DNA of 64,000 nucleotides from Methylophaga sulfidovorans (GCF_900114205.1 NZ_FOSH01000008.1:1-64000), one strand, 5' to 3'. Shown: positions 9,246 through 17,282, counted from the stretch's first letter. Numbers and translations: made by a program. Notes: generated by a model not told the origin, from the sequence alone.

Positions 9246-9908
9246 TTAGCTAAATAAATCGTGCAGCTCTTTGAGTGCCAGACCATTCAGGCTTTCCAGC
9301 TTTAATACGGCGGCATCATAGTGCGGTAAGTGATAATTGGCTGCTGAAGGTACCACAACAGTTCGAATGCCAGCGCCAATTGCGGCTCTCATGCCAGTGA
9401 CGGAGTCTTCAAATGCAAGGGTGTAATCAGCGTTTGCGTTGATGCGCTGTAGAGCTAGTTGATAGATGGCGGGGTGGGGTTTGCCTTGTTCAACATCATC
9501 ATCGGCGACATAATTATCAAAAAATGCAGTAATCTCCAAGCGTTCCAGCACTACAGGAACAAGACGGGCCGGGGCATTAGTTGCCAGACCAATTTTCAGG
9601 TCATGTCGTTTGAGTTGTTCTAGCAGATTATGTACACCGGGTAGTGCCTGACCTTGGGTCGCGGTTAATAAGGCGACTTCATCTATTACATCATTTTCAA
9701 CTTTTTCCATGGCTTCCTGGTTGAGTGACAGGCCTGCATGTTTGAGCCAGAATTCAGTCGCTTCGCGCGTAGTCATGCCCATAGTTTTGGCTGACAGTGC
9801 ATCGGTGATTTCAACGCCAATAGCTGAAAATACACGTTTCTCCGCTTGTTTCCAGAAGGGCTCTGAGTCAATCAGCAGCCCGTCCATGTCAAAAATAACA
9901 GCTTGCAT
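9246..9908 (-). CDS. HAD-superfamily sugar phosphatase, HxpB/YniC-like
   Basis: The 220-residue protein is a beta-phosphoglucomutase-like HAD phosphatase with motif I FDMDGLLIDSE (D7, D9), motif II LATNAPARL, the conserved GKPHPAIYQLA lysine and FEDSVTGMRAA. The closest remembered relative is E. coli HxpB (YniC), a hexitol/2-deoxyglucose-6-phosphatase. Its start codon directly abuts the stop of the PnuT-like transporter, so it is the last gene of the TPP-riboswitch operon. This suggests a substrate in thiamine metabolism, for example a thiamine phosphate, but that is inference. No signal peptide, so it is cytoplasmic. Confidence 0.8.
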   Translation of the reverse strand: MQAVIFDMDGLLIDSEPFWKQAEKRVFSAIGVEITDALSAKTMGMTTREATEFWLKHAGLSLNQEAMEKVENDVIDEVALLTATQGQALPGVHNLLEQLKRHDLKIGLATNAPARLVPVVLERLEITAFFDNYVADDDVEQGKPHPAIYQLALQRINANADYTLAFEDSVTGMRAAIGAGIRTVVVPSAANYHLPHYDAAVLKLESLNGLALKELHDLFS

Positions 9909-10520
9909 TTAGTGAGTCTGAGCTAGTGGATGTTGACGGTATAACTTGATCCAGTTGGCGAAACCAACAGTGGCAAGCACGGTGTAGATGGAGAACAAGA
10001 CGACCGTCGCGTAATAGCCCGTTTGGTAATACAACACGACGGAAGCGGCATCAATAATGATCCAATAAAACCAGTTCTGCAGCACTTTTCTGGCCATCAA
10101 CCAGGTATTCATCACTGAAAATACAGTTATGCCAGCATCGAGATAGGGGCGTTGTGATGCTTGATTCTTGTCCAGATAATAAGCCACCAAAAAGCTAATG
10201 ACGACACCTGCCACCACGAATAGTAAATTGGCATTCAATGACCAGCTATGAATGACTAATTCATCATTATTTTGTTTATGCTGTCGCCATAAAACGAAGC
10301 CATAAATCGCCATACCCATATAGTAAAAGTTGAGTAGGGCTTGCATAGGAAGTTGGCCTTCCCAAAATAAAGCGGTGTAGATGAGTGTACTGATAAACGC
10401 TATCGGCCAGCACCATTGTGATTCACGCGCAGCCAGAATGACATAAGCCATACCGAGTAATGCGGCGGTCACTTCCCATGCGGATAAGGCCAGCAGGCCG
10501 TTAATTGCGGCATCTATCAT
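9909..10520 (-). CDS. pnuT: PnuC-family transporter, predicted thiamine uptake (PnuT)
   Basis: The 203-residue polytopic membrane protein has about seven hydrophobic segments and PnuC family signatures: WEVTAALLGMAYVILAARES, followed by WCWPIAFIS and a conserved LNFYYMGMAIYGFVLWRQ stretch. PnuC proteins move vitamins by facilitated diffusion (nicotinamide riboside, riboflavin, thiamine). Its place in a TPP-riboswitch operon behind a TonB receptor argues for thiamine, the variant named PnuT in comparative genomics. Trapping would need a cytoplasmic kinase. It lies 12 nt after the YkoF-like gene and abuts the HAD gene. Confidence 0.85.
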   Translation of the reverse strand: MIDAAINGLLALSAWEVTAALLGMAYVILAARESQWCWPIAFISTLIYTALFWEGQLPMQALLNFYYMGMAIYGFVLWRQHKQNNDELVIHSWSLNANLLFVVAGVVISFLVAYYLDKNQASQRPYLDAGITVFSVMNTWLMARKVLQNWFYWIIIDAASVVLYYQTGYYATVVLFSIYTVLATVGFANWIKLYRQHPLAQTH

Positions 10521-10532
10521 TAGATAACTCGA

Positions 10533-10790
10533 TTAATCTTCTACGTGGTAACGATCGTTTCCGATCATTTTTAGCACAAACACACTGTGCGGTAACTGTT
10601 CAAAAACAGCTTCGATTTCGGCATCCATCGCATCCATTACATCACGATATTCACCAAAGATTTGTGTACTCAGATTATTCCGTGAGATGTTCAGCTTAGG
10701 GTTGTCTTCCAACTTTTTAATGAAAGCCAGAATAGGTTCTACAAATTGTTCAGTAAGAGGATAAAGACTGATATCAACTGAAACACGCAT
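10533..10790 (-). CDS. YkoF/MTH1187-like thiamine-binding protein
   Basis: The 85-residue protein fits the small ferredoxin-like-fold family once called DUF77 (thiamine-binding, PF01910-like). It opens with the beta strand VSVDISLYPL, continues with an amphipathic helix, and has the central TQIFGEYRDVMDAMDAEIE segment. Family members bind thiamine or hydroxymethylpyrimidine. Its place between the receptor and the transporter genes in the TPP-controlled operon supports thiamine as ligand. No signal peptide is visible, so it is probably a cytoplasmic buffer or carrier rather than a periplasmic binding protein. Family assignment is by pattern only. Confidence 0.7.
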   Translation of the reverse strand: MRVSVDISLYPLTEQFVEPILAFIKKLEDNPKLNISRNNLSTQIFGEYRDVMDAMDAEIEAVFEQLPHSVFVLKMIGNDRYHVED

Positions 10791-10816
10791 AAATAAAATT
10801 CCTTAAGAAGTTAAGA

Positions 10817-10837
10817 AGAGGGCCTAAAAAGCCCTCT
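10817..10837 (-). other. intercistronic hairpin after the TonB receptor
   Basis: A perfect 7-bp stem (AGAGGGC / GCCCTCT, 7-nt loop) lies between the receptor stop and the next gene. It lacks a clean U-run on the minus strand, so it is more likely an mRNA-stabilising or partial attenuation element than a full terminator. Confidence 0.5.
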
Positions 10838-10844
10838 AGTGTCA

Positions 10845-13001
10845 TTAATAGTCGTAACTCAATGTTAAGCCAACAACGCGTGGATCACCGTATTGGGTGT
10901 AGGTTTCTTCAGCGTAAGATTTTGATGGATCAATACCAAACGAAAAGCCGCGAGTATAATAGTCTTTATCGAATAAGTTACGTCCCCATAGGGTGACCTT
11001 CCACTCATCTTTTTTGTATTCGACGCTGGCATTGTATAAGACAAAAGAGTGTGATTTAGCATTGTGGCTGTTTGAGTAATAAAACTCATCTTTACCTTCC
11101 ATATTGGCTTTAAATGTCCAGCCTGGTGCAAAGTAATACTCACCGCCCAGATTAAATTGGTAGGCAGGCGCATGGGCAATTCTGCGACCACTTAGTTTAA
11201 TGCCTTTTTCTAGTAACTTGGGGTTTTCATAGTCTTCAAGCTTTGCATCCAAAAGACCAAGGGAGGCAATGACACGATATTTTTCGTTGATAGACCAGTC
11301 TAATTCAGCCTCAAGACCAATATTTCTGACTCGGTCAGCATTAACAAAATAATCAATAAAATCTGTACCTCCTGATGTCTTAGGTACGGGAAATGAGCTT
11401 TTGATTTGAGCATTACTTCTGCGTGTATAGAAAGCCGTTACAGACGTTATTAAATCACCGTCTAGCCAGAATGACTTTAAGCCAGCTTCAAGATTCCATA
11501 ATGACTCAGTATTAAAAGATCGCAAATCATCACTGATTTCGGGATTAACATTTATACCTCCCGCTTTGTAACCACGAGATAAGGTTGTAAAAGCCATATG
11601 ATCATCGTTGATATGATATTCAAGCCCTAGCTTTCCTCCATACATCCAATCATCTGGATCGTCTGAAAGTCCTGCCGAATCCTTATAATCGGCTTCCCAA
11701 TATTCTGCTCTGAGGCCACTTATCAATGTAAGTTTATCTGTTAATGCTGTATCTAACTGTCCATAGAGTGCTGTGTTGACAGTTTCATAGCTATTTTTAG
11801 TCACAGTGGTAGTGACAGCATCGCTGGTGATGTCATTGCCATAATAGGTACGATCCAAATTTTGACGCTGTTTTGATACATACAGACCTAATGTCCAGTC
11901 GGTAGTGTTAGCAAAGATACGTCCGTTTTCATTAGATAATGCTCTGAACTCCAATGCTGTGTTTTCACGTTTACGTTTGTATTGATCAAAGCCACTATAA
12001 GGACAGGTATATGGATCGTTAGAGTCATCAGCATCTATACAGGTAGGATCAACAGGAAACTGTGATTTATAAGACCAGTCGTCATCGTAGCTATATTCAA
12101 GGTTAGATTTTGAATAACTGAGGCTAGATTGGAGCTGTACTTTATCATTTGCTCGATAATCAGTCTTTAGAGAAAAGGCATTAGTATTTTGGGCATCTTT
12201 ACCTGGTTGGTCTGACAAAGTGTGACGACTGTTATCAAGCGTGAACGCGTCATAACCATTATCAATATTCAGGTGTAAAACATTAAGGTCGATAGTAAGG
12301 TTATCCGTAGCAAGCCATTTCAGGTGACCTCTAGCAGTTACTTCATCGCGATTTTGAGTGTTATCTCTACCTAAAAAGTCATTATCCATAAAGCCATCTG
12401 ACTTATAGCTGTGAACTGAAAAACGACCGAGTAAGGTATTATCAATTAATGGTCCGCCTACAGCGATGCCTTCTGCATGAGTGTTATATGTCGCTAAAGT
12501 CGACTCAAACTTCATAGCAAGTTCATTCGTCGGTTCAGTGCTTTTTAGGTTGATAGTGCCAGCCATACCATTTGCACCATAGCGTGTGCCCTGTGGTCCC
12601 CGTAATATCTCGACAGACTCAATATCAAACAAGGTAGCAGCACCGCCACTGCGACTAAAATCTATACCATCTATATATAAACCTACAGAAGGATTAAGTG
12701 GGGCTTGGAATTCGCTACGCTCACCAATACCACGAATTTGGAAATATTGGCCTCGCGAGGCGCCGCTGGAAACATTGACATTGGGGGCTAGATTGAGCAC
12801 ATCTTCAATATGCTGGGCACCACGAGACTCAATAGTGTCTTCATCAATCGTGGTTAAACTTATCGGGGTGTCATGGGCATCGTTAGGACGAAAGTCAGCA
12901 CTCACGATCATGGATGGCAAGTCAGCAGGTGTAACTTCAGCCAATATCATTGGAGATGTCATAGCCGTTGTAATGGCTACAGCAAGTGTTTTTACTTTCA
13001 T
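10845..13001 (-). CDS. TonB-dependent outer membrane receptor, predicted for thiamine
   Basis: The 718-residue product has a signal peptide (MKVKTLAVAITTAMTSP then ILAEV), a plug domain with DVLNLAPNVNVSS, RGIGER, YIDG and LRGPQGTRYGANGMAGTIN, and a beta-barrel ending in the aromatic C-terminus LSYDY. The ATG at 13001 is preferred over the TTG at 13022, because AAGGAT lies 6 nt upstream of it and a proper signal peptide follows directly. A TPP riboswitch sits in its leader, so the ligand is most likely thiamine or its phosphates. This matches the riboswitch-controlled receptor called Omr1 in published comparative analysis. First gene of a four-gene operon. Confidence 0.9.
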   Translation of the reverse strand: MKVKTLAVAITTAMTSPMILAEVTPADLPSMIVSADFRPNDAHDTPISLTTIDEDTIESRGAQHIEDVLNLAPNVNVSSGASRGQYFQIRGIGERSEFQAPLNPSVGLYIDGIDFSRSGGAATLFDIESVEILRGPQGTRYGANGMAGTINLKSTEPTNELAMKFESTLATYNTHAEGIAVGGPLIDNTLLGRFSVHSYKSDGFMDNDFLGRDNTQNRDEVTARGHLKWLATDNLTIDLNVLHLNIDNGYDAFTLDNSRHTLSDQPGKDAQNTNAFSLKTDYRANDKVQLQSSLSYSKSNLEYSYDDDWSYKSQFPVDPTCIDADDSNDPYTCPYSGFDQYKRKRENTALEFRALSNENGRIFANTTDWTLGLYVSKQRQNLDRTYYGNDITSDAVTTTVTKNSYETVNTALYGQLDTALTDKLTLISGLRAEYWEADYKDSAGLSDDPDDWMYGGKLGLEYHINDDHMAFTTLSRGYKAGGINVNPEISDDLRSFNTESLWNLEAGLKSFWLDGDLITSVTAFYTRRSNAQIKSSFPVPKTSGGTDFIDYFVNADRVRNIGLEAELDWSINEKYRVIASLGLLDAKLEDYENPKLLEKGIKLSGRRIAHAPAYQFNLGGEYYFAPGWTFKANMEGKDEFYYSNSHNAKSHSFVLYNASVEYKKDEWKVTLWGRNLFDKDYYTRGFSFGIDPSKSYAEETYTQYGDPRVVGLTLSYDY

Positions 13002-13007
13002 GGTTAT

Positions 13008-13027
13008 CCTTTTTTGAATCAAAAAGG
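13008..13027 (-). promoter_or_regulatory. SD-sequestering hairpin of the riboswitch platform
   Basis: On the minus strand CCTTTTT (13027-13021) can pair with AAAAAGG (13014-13008), whose end is the ribosome-binding site of the receptor gene. A competing pairing, CCTGTCC (13032-13026) with GGACAGG (13088-13082), uses the same CC and also the 3' strand of aptamer stem P1. This fits ligand-induced translational shut-off. Confidence 0.6.
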
Positions 13028-13080
13028 ACAGGGGAATAAATCGAGAGACACCAATGCGGTGTGGATGAAGATCTATTTCA

Positions 13081-13170
13081 GCCTGTCCCTACGCCAGTAT
13101 TAACTGGATCAGGTTCATCGGGTCCGCTCTTTAACTTGAGCATCTCAGGCTTTCGCCACCCCGAGGCATC
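13081..13170 (-). promoter_or_regulatory. TPP riboswitch (THI element)
   Basis: Read on the minus strand the segment matches the TPP aptamer closely. It has GCCTCGGGGTGGC at the 5' side, CTGAGATG, then GAACCTGATCCAGTTAATAC and TGGCGTAGGGACAGGC. P1 forms from GCCT (13167-13164) and AGGC (13084-13081), just where the E. coli thiM aptamer has its P1. The aptamer ends 80 nt before the start codon of the TonB receptor gene. It should repress the thiamine-uptake operon when TPP is plentiful. Confidence 0.95.
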
Positions 13171-13263
13171 ATTCCTTATATCACTACAATCACATCCTGT
13201 GCTTATGTTGTCATTTTATTGTAATCAGGCTCTTTTTTCTAGCTAAAAGCGCAGATAAGGTAT

Positions 13264-13593
13264 TTATTTTGCAGGTTTTATACTGCTTCGACATTGAGGA
13301 CAAACGCGAAGACGACTATTGATACGTTGAGTCGCAATTAAGTCTTGTTGTGATTCATAACAATGGGGACAATAGAATATCGATTCCTGGCCTCGACGAT
13401 AACAACCTGAAGAGTTATCAAATTCAGGTTTAGCAAGATATTCACCGGTTAGTGATGCTTGGGGTAAAAAAGTCACTAACTGTTCAATTTCAGCACTCAG
13501 TTCAGATAGTAGATGTTGATGAGTGGCTGGAAGAAGTGGCTCAATCTGATCTAATAGCTGTTTTATTTTTGTGTGGTGAGTACTGTTATTCAT
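13264..13593 (-). CDS. small zinc-ribbon protein of unknown function
   Basis: I do not recognise this 109-residue protein. The N-terminal half is charged and probably helical. The C-terminal half has a zinc-ribbon pattern CPHC ... CPQC, spaced about 24 residues apart (about residues 76-79 and 99-102), preceded by a GCYRRGQESIFYC stretch. Four cysteines suit one Zn(II) site. It lies between the thiamine operon and cysB on the same strand as both. The distance to cysB is 35 nt, so it may be co-transcribed with cysB. Confidence 0.6.
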   Translation of the reverse strand: MNNSTHHTKIKQLLDQIEPLLPATHQHLLSELSAEIEQLVTFLPQASLTGEYLAKPEFDNSSGCYRRGQESIFYCPHCYESQQDLIATQRINSRLRVCPQCRSSIKPAK

Positions 13594-13628
13594 TCAAAAT
13601 CTCTATAAATAAAATGACTTTGCCAAGT

Positions 13629-14549
13629 TTATATATTGATGGCTTTATCGACTGTTTTTTTATCAAGATGAGCAGCAAAGAACTCGATGAAGGCATACAT
13701 ATAATTTCGTAGATAACTGCCTTTTCGAATGCCCATATGCGTAACGCTGGATGGAAATAGATGCCTGGCATCCAGTGCCTGGAGAGGGGCATCTTTATCG
13801 GGGTCAAATGCCATGCTGGCAATGATGCCGATGCCCATCTCTAACTCAACATATGTTTTTATTACATCGGCATCCGTGGCGGTAAAAATCACATTCGGAT
13901 GCAAACCCTTTTCAATAAAGGCCTGATCTTGTTTTGCCCGGCCAGTAAAACCCATGACATAAGTCAGAATTTCGTATTGGGCGATATCTTCCAAACGTAA
14001 TTTTTTTACAGACATTAAGGGATGTTCAGGCGGAACAATCACACAACGGTTCCATTCGTAACAAGGCAAAATGGCCAATGATTCGAATTGGGCAAGTCCC
14101 TCTGTCGCTATGGCCAGATCAATTTTTCCGGTTGCTGCCATTTCACCGACTTCGGTAGGCGTTCCCTGCACCATATTCAGATGGATATTTGGGTAATGTT
14201 CAGAAAATCTTTTTATCGCGCTGGGTAAAGCATAGCGGGCTTGAGTATGTGTGGTGCCGATGGATAAAGTGCCGGATTGTTCGGTTTTATTGTCAGCAAT
14301 CAGCTGGCGGATATTATCGACATCCTGCAACACCCTTTCTGCCATATCGATAATGGATTGACCGATAGGTGTAATGCCTGTCAGTCGTTTGCCATGGCGT
14401 TCAAAAATTTGTAAGCCAAGTTCATCTTCTAATTGCTGTACCTGACTACTGACTCCCGGTTGGGAAGCATGCAGTGCATTTGCAGCCGCCGATATACTTA
14501 AACCTCGTCTGGCAATCTCTCGGACATATTTTAATTGCTGTAGCTTCAT
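13629..14549 (-). CDS. cysB: LysR-type regulator of sulfur assimilation
   Basis: CysB is the LysR-family activator of cysteine biosynthesis, with N-acetylserine as the usual coinducer. The protein starts MKLQQLKYVREIARRG with the winged helix-turn-helix AANALHASQPGVSSQVQQLE. The effector domain carries GTTHTQARYALP, FAIATE-like LAIATEGL, VTYTFGFTGR-like VMGFTGRAK and FTATDADVIKTYV, all characteristic of CysB/Cbl. At 306 residues it is about 18 shorter than E. coli CysB and lacks the extreme C-terminus. It is divergent from the cys gene cluster and surely controls it. A perfect inverted repeat sits in the intergenic gap. Confidence 0.92.
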   Translation of the reverse strand: MKLQQLKYVREIARRGLSISAAANALHASQPGVSSQVQQLEDELGLQIFERHGKRLTGITPIGQSIIDMAERVLQDVDNIRQLIADNKTEQSGTLSIGTTHTQARYALPSAIKRFSEHYPNIHLNMVQGTPTEVGEMAATGKIDLAIATEGLAQFESLAILPCYEWNRCVIVPPEHPLMSVKKLRLEDIAQYEILTYVMGFTGRAKQDQAFIEKGLHPNVIFTATDADVIKTYVELEMGIGIIASMAFDPDKDAPLQALDARHLFPSSVTHMGIRKGSYLRNYMYAFIEFFAAHLDKKTVDKAINI

Positions 14550-14580
14550 CTATATACTTTTTAGTTATAAAGATAGTCAA

Positions 14581-14603
14581 TAATATTCATTGATAGAATA
14601 TTA
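14581..14603. promoter_or_regulatory. perfect inverted repeat between cysB and the cys operon
   Basis: TAATATTC (14581-14588) and GAATATTA (14596-14603) form a perfect 8-bp inverted repeat with a 7-nt spacer. It lies in the 105-bp divergent gap, 32 bp upstream of the cysB start. It is a candidate CysB or other LysR-type operator. The repeat is seen; the role is inferred. Confidence 0.5.
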
Positions 14604-14654
14604 TGCTTTGGTAAACTTGTCAGCTCTTTTGTAATACACAAGGCGTAACATCAG

Positions 14655-15455
14655 ATGGAATGGGGCTTTCTTTTAGCTGGATTGTTTGTCGGCATCATGG
14701 TCGGCATGACCGGTGTTGGAGGCGGGTCTTTAATGACACCCATACTCATTTTCATCTTTCATGTGCAACCAGCTATTGCCGTTGGCACAGATTTATTATT
14801 TGCTGCTATCACTAAAGCTGGCGGTATCTGGTCTTATTGGCACCATGGTGTGGTGAAGTGGCATGTGGTATGGCGTCTTGCTGCTGGTAGTATTCCGGCG
14901 ACACTGATCACGCTATGGGTTATGAATGCAACGGGAATGCATGATGGCAATCACACCGAAGTGATTACCAAAGCGCTTGGGATAGCGCTAATTCTGACAT
15001 CCAGTGCTTTACTGTTAAAAGCACCACTTGGCAAGTTACTGCGCTCACAGGAGAGTCATCCAGTTGTCAGTGCCATTTATGATATTCGTGAAAATGAAGT
15101 AAACAAAGCGTTGATTACTGTTGTGACTGGTGCTTTGTTAGGTGTGATGGTGACACTCTCATCGGTTGGTGCTGGTGCGCTTGGTGCGGTTATTCTGCTG
15201 TTTTTGTATCCACGTCTTAAAGGGGTGGAAATTGTGGCGACAGATATTGCTCATGCCGTACCACTCACTTTTGTGGCCGGTCTCGGGCATTCAGCTGTAG
15301 GAACCGTAGACTGGTCATTGTTAATGTATTTAGTTGCAGGATCATTACCCGGCATCTTTATTGGGACACATTTAGGCGTTCGTATTTCAGACCGGATGAT
15401 GCGTCCATTACTAGCAATTATCCTCGTATTGGTGGGCATAAAATGTCTGATATAA
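14655..15455 (+). CDS. TauE/SafE-family permease (sulfite/sulfate-type)
   Basis: The 266-residue polytopic protein has the TauE/SafE duplicated architecture. An early glycine-rich loop, GMTGVGGGSLMTPIL, follows the first helix, and a second repeat copy has VTLSSVGAGALGAVILLFLYP. These proteins move sulfur oxyanions or sulfonates across the inner membrane. First gene of the cluster with tusA-like, cysH, cysD and cysN and divergent from cysB, so its cargo is probably sulfate, sulfite or thiosulfate. No ABC-type sulfate permease genes are in the window. Direction of transport (import or export) cannot be settled from sequence. It overlaps the TusA-like gene by 13 nt. Confidence 0.82.
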   Translation: MEWGFLLAGLFVGIMVGMTGVGGGSLMTPILIFIFHVQPAIAVGTDLLFAAITKAGGIWSYWHHGVVKWHVVWRLAAGSIPATLITLWVMNATGMHDGNHTEVITKALGIALILTSSALLLKAPLGKLLRSQESHPVVSAIYDIRENEVNKALITVVTGALLGVMVTLSSVGAGALGAVILLFLYPRLKGVEIVATDIAHAVPLTFVAGLGHSAVGTVDWSLLMYLVAGSLPGIFIGTHLGVRISDRMMRPLLAIILVLVGIKCLI

Positions 15456-15673
15456 AACAAGTTGATTTAACCCTGTTTGGCTGCCCTATGCACTACATCA
15501 AAGCAAGGGAAGCAGTGCAGAAACTGGCATTAGAGCAATCCATTGAGCTTTTAGTAAATACTGGCGATGCCGTGGATGAAGTATTCAATAGCTTAAGCAA
15601 GGATGGGCAGCAGTGTGAGATCACCTCAACAGAGGGATTAAGCACAATAATTCATGTGAGAAGAAAACAATGA
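15443..15673 (+). CDS. TusA-family sulfur carrier
   Basis: This 76-residue protein has the TusA fold signature: a strand, then GCPMHYIKAREAVQKL with the conserved Cys-Pro at the start of the helix (Cys14), then a DAVDE segment and a terminal strand. In canonical TusA the cysteine carries a persulfide. It lies between a permease and the APS reductase gene, overlapping the permease by 13 nt and cysH by 4 nt. A sulfur-relay or gating role for the permease, as in the thiosulfate uptake pair TsuA/TsuB, is a tempting inference but unproven. Confidence 0.82.
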   Translation: MSDIKQVDLTLFGCPMHYIKAREAVQKLALEQSIELLVNTGDAVDEVFNSLSKDGQQCEITSTEGLSTIIHVRRKQ

Positions 15674-16368
15674 GTGAAATAAAACCGGCTTTAGCCACCA
15701 AAATTGATGCTGTGATTGCAGTATTAAAAGACATCGAGCAGAACTATTTGCCAGCGACGCTGGCGACCAGCTTTGGTGCTGAAGATATGGTGCTGATGGA
15801 TTTGATTTGTAAGCATGCGCCAGGCATCGATATTTTCACTCTGGATACCGGACGTTTGCCGAAAGAAACCTATGAGCTCATGCAAACCTTAAATAACCAC
15901 TACTATAAAAAGGTAGAGGTTTTTTTCCCCAACACGGCAGATGTTGAACTGTTTGTTACTAACAACGGACCGAATGCGTTCTACGACAGTGTTGAGTTAA
16001 GAAAACAGTGTTGTGGCTTAAGAAAAGTAGTGCCACTGAACCGAGCTTTATCTGGCAAAAAAGCCTGGATAACGGGTATGCGTCGTTCGCAGTCTGTGAC
16101 GCGTTCAGAGCTCCCTGTTTCAGAGTGGGATGGCGATCATGGCTTACAGAAGTTCAGTCCTTTGACCGATTGGTCAAATGGCAATGTCTGGGCTTATCTG
16201 CGAGCGAATGATGTGCCATATAACAAATTACATGATGAAGGCTATGCCAGCATTGGCTGTGCACCTTGTACACGAGCTATCACCATGGGCGAGGACATTC
16301 GTGCCGGACGCTGGTGGTGGGAAGATCCTGAAAATAAAGAATGCGGCTTGCATGTCAAATCTAACTAA
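15670..16368 (+). CDS. cysH: adenylyl-sulfate (APS) reductase, [4Fe-4S] type
   Basis: The 232-residue protein reduces APS to sulfite with thioredoxin as donor. The cluster ligands are present: Cys114-Cys115 in RKQCCGLRK and Cys197-x2-Cys200 in GCAPC, plus the catalytic Cys225 in KECGLH. The CC...CxxC pattern separates APS reductases from PAPS reductases of enteric bacteria, which lack it. Consistent with that, no cysC kinase lies in this operon. The [12 protein letters not shown] block is typical. It overlaps cysD by a TAATG junction if the upstream cysD ATG is used. Confidence 0.93.
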   Translation: MSEIKPALATKIDAVIAVLKDIEQNYLPATLATSFGAEDMVLMDLICKHAPGIDIFTLDTGRLPKETYELMQTLNNHYYKKVEVFFPNTADVELFVTNNGPNAFYDSVELRKQCCGLRKVVPLNRALSGKKAWITGMRRSQSVTRSELPVSEWDGDHGLQKFSPLTDWSNGNVWAYLRANDVPYNKLHDEGYASIGCAPCTRAITMGEDIRAGRWWWEDPENKECGLHVKSN

Positions 16369-16379
16369 TGAGAAAGATA

Positions 16380-17282
16380 ATGACTGAAAAACAATTAACA
16401 CACTTAAAGCAGCTGGAGGCAGAAAGTATCCACATTATGCGTGAGGTGGCTGCAGAGTTTGAGAATCCGGTAATGCTGTATTCGATTGGTAAAGACTCTG
16501 CCGTTATGTTGCACTTAGCTATGAAAGCTTTTGCACCTGGTAAACCGCCATTTCCATTGATGCATATTGATACTACATGGAAGTTTCAGGAAATGATCAA
16601 ATTCCGTGATGAACGTGCTAAGGAGCTAGGTCTAGAACTGCTTGTTCATACCAATCAAGAGGGTAAAGAAGCAGGTATCAACCCGTTTGATCATCCTCGC
16701 TACACTGACATCATGAAAACTGACGCATTGAAACAGGCGTTGAGCAAATACGGTTTTGATGCCGCTTTTGGTGGTGCCCGTCGTGACGAAGAAAAATCAC
16801 GTGCGAAAGAACGTGTTTACTCTTTCCGCGATAAAAATCATCGCTGGGATCCGAAAGCACAGCGACCAGAACTCTGGAACATCTACAACAGTAAAGTGAA
16901 TAAAGGTGAAAGCATCCGTGTTTTCCCTTTATCTAACTGGACGGAGCTGGATATCTGGCAATACATTTATTTGGAACAGATTCCGATTGTGCCGCTTTAT
17001 TACGCAGCAGAACGTCCGGTTGTTGACTATAACGGCCTGACGATTATGGTTGATGACGATCGTATGCGTATTCCTGAAGGACAGGAGCCACGCATGGAAA
17101 AAGTGCGTTTCCGTACCCTGGGATGTTATCCATTAACAGGTGCTGTGAAGTCCTCGGCTGATACCTTGCCTGAAATCATTCAGGAAATGTTGCTGACCAC
17201 CACCTCTGAACGTCAAGGCCGTGCTATTGACCATGATCAAGCCGGTTCTATGGAGAAGAAAAAACAAGAGGGTTACTTCTAG
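16380..17282 (+). CDS. cysD: sulfate adenylyltransferase subunit 2
   Basis: CysD is the catalytic subunit of ATP sulfurylase, activating sulfate to APS with CysN. The 300-residue protein has the PP-loop motif [18 protein letters not shown] and the [29 protein letters not shown] and [16 protein letters not shown] blocks, ending [11 protein letters not shown] as in E. coli. I prefer the ATG at 16380 over the one at 16368: the product then begins [17 protein letters not shown], as in relatives, with AGAAAG just upstream. Its stop codon is directly followed by cysN. Confidence 0.95.
   Translation: MTEKQLTHLKQLEAESIHIMREVAAEFENPVMLYSIGKDSAVMLHLAMKAFAPGKPPFPLMHIDTTWKFQEMIKFRDERAKELGLELLVHTNQEGKEAGINPFDHPRYTDIMKTDALKQALSKYGFDAAFGGARRDEEKSRAKERVYSFRDKNHRWDPKAQRPELWNIYNSKVNKGESIRVFPLSNWTELDIWQYIYLEQIPIVPLYYAAERPVVDYNGLTIMVDDDRMRIPEGQEPRMEKVRFRTLGCYPLTGAVKSSADTLPEIIQEMLLTTTSERQGRAIDHDQAGSMEKKKQEGYF

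Noticed and set aside
13026-13088. GGACAGG/CCTGTCC stem with T-run as a riboswitch terminator
   Set aside because: It overlaps the P1 3' strand, so ligand binding would prevent it; this is the wrong polarity for a thiamine-uptake operon. An antisequestor role fits better.
15443-15673. TusA-like gene as a canonical tusA (tRNA thiolation)
   Set aside because: It is placed inside the sulfate reduction operon and its sequence around the Cys-Pro is divergent, so I did not assign the tusA symbol.
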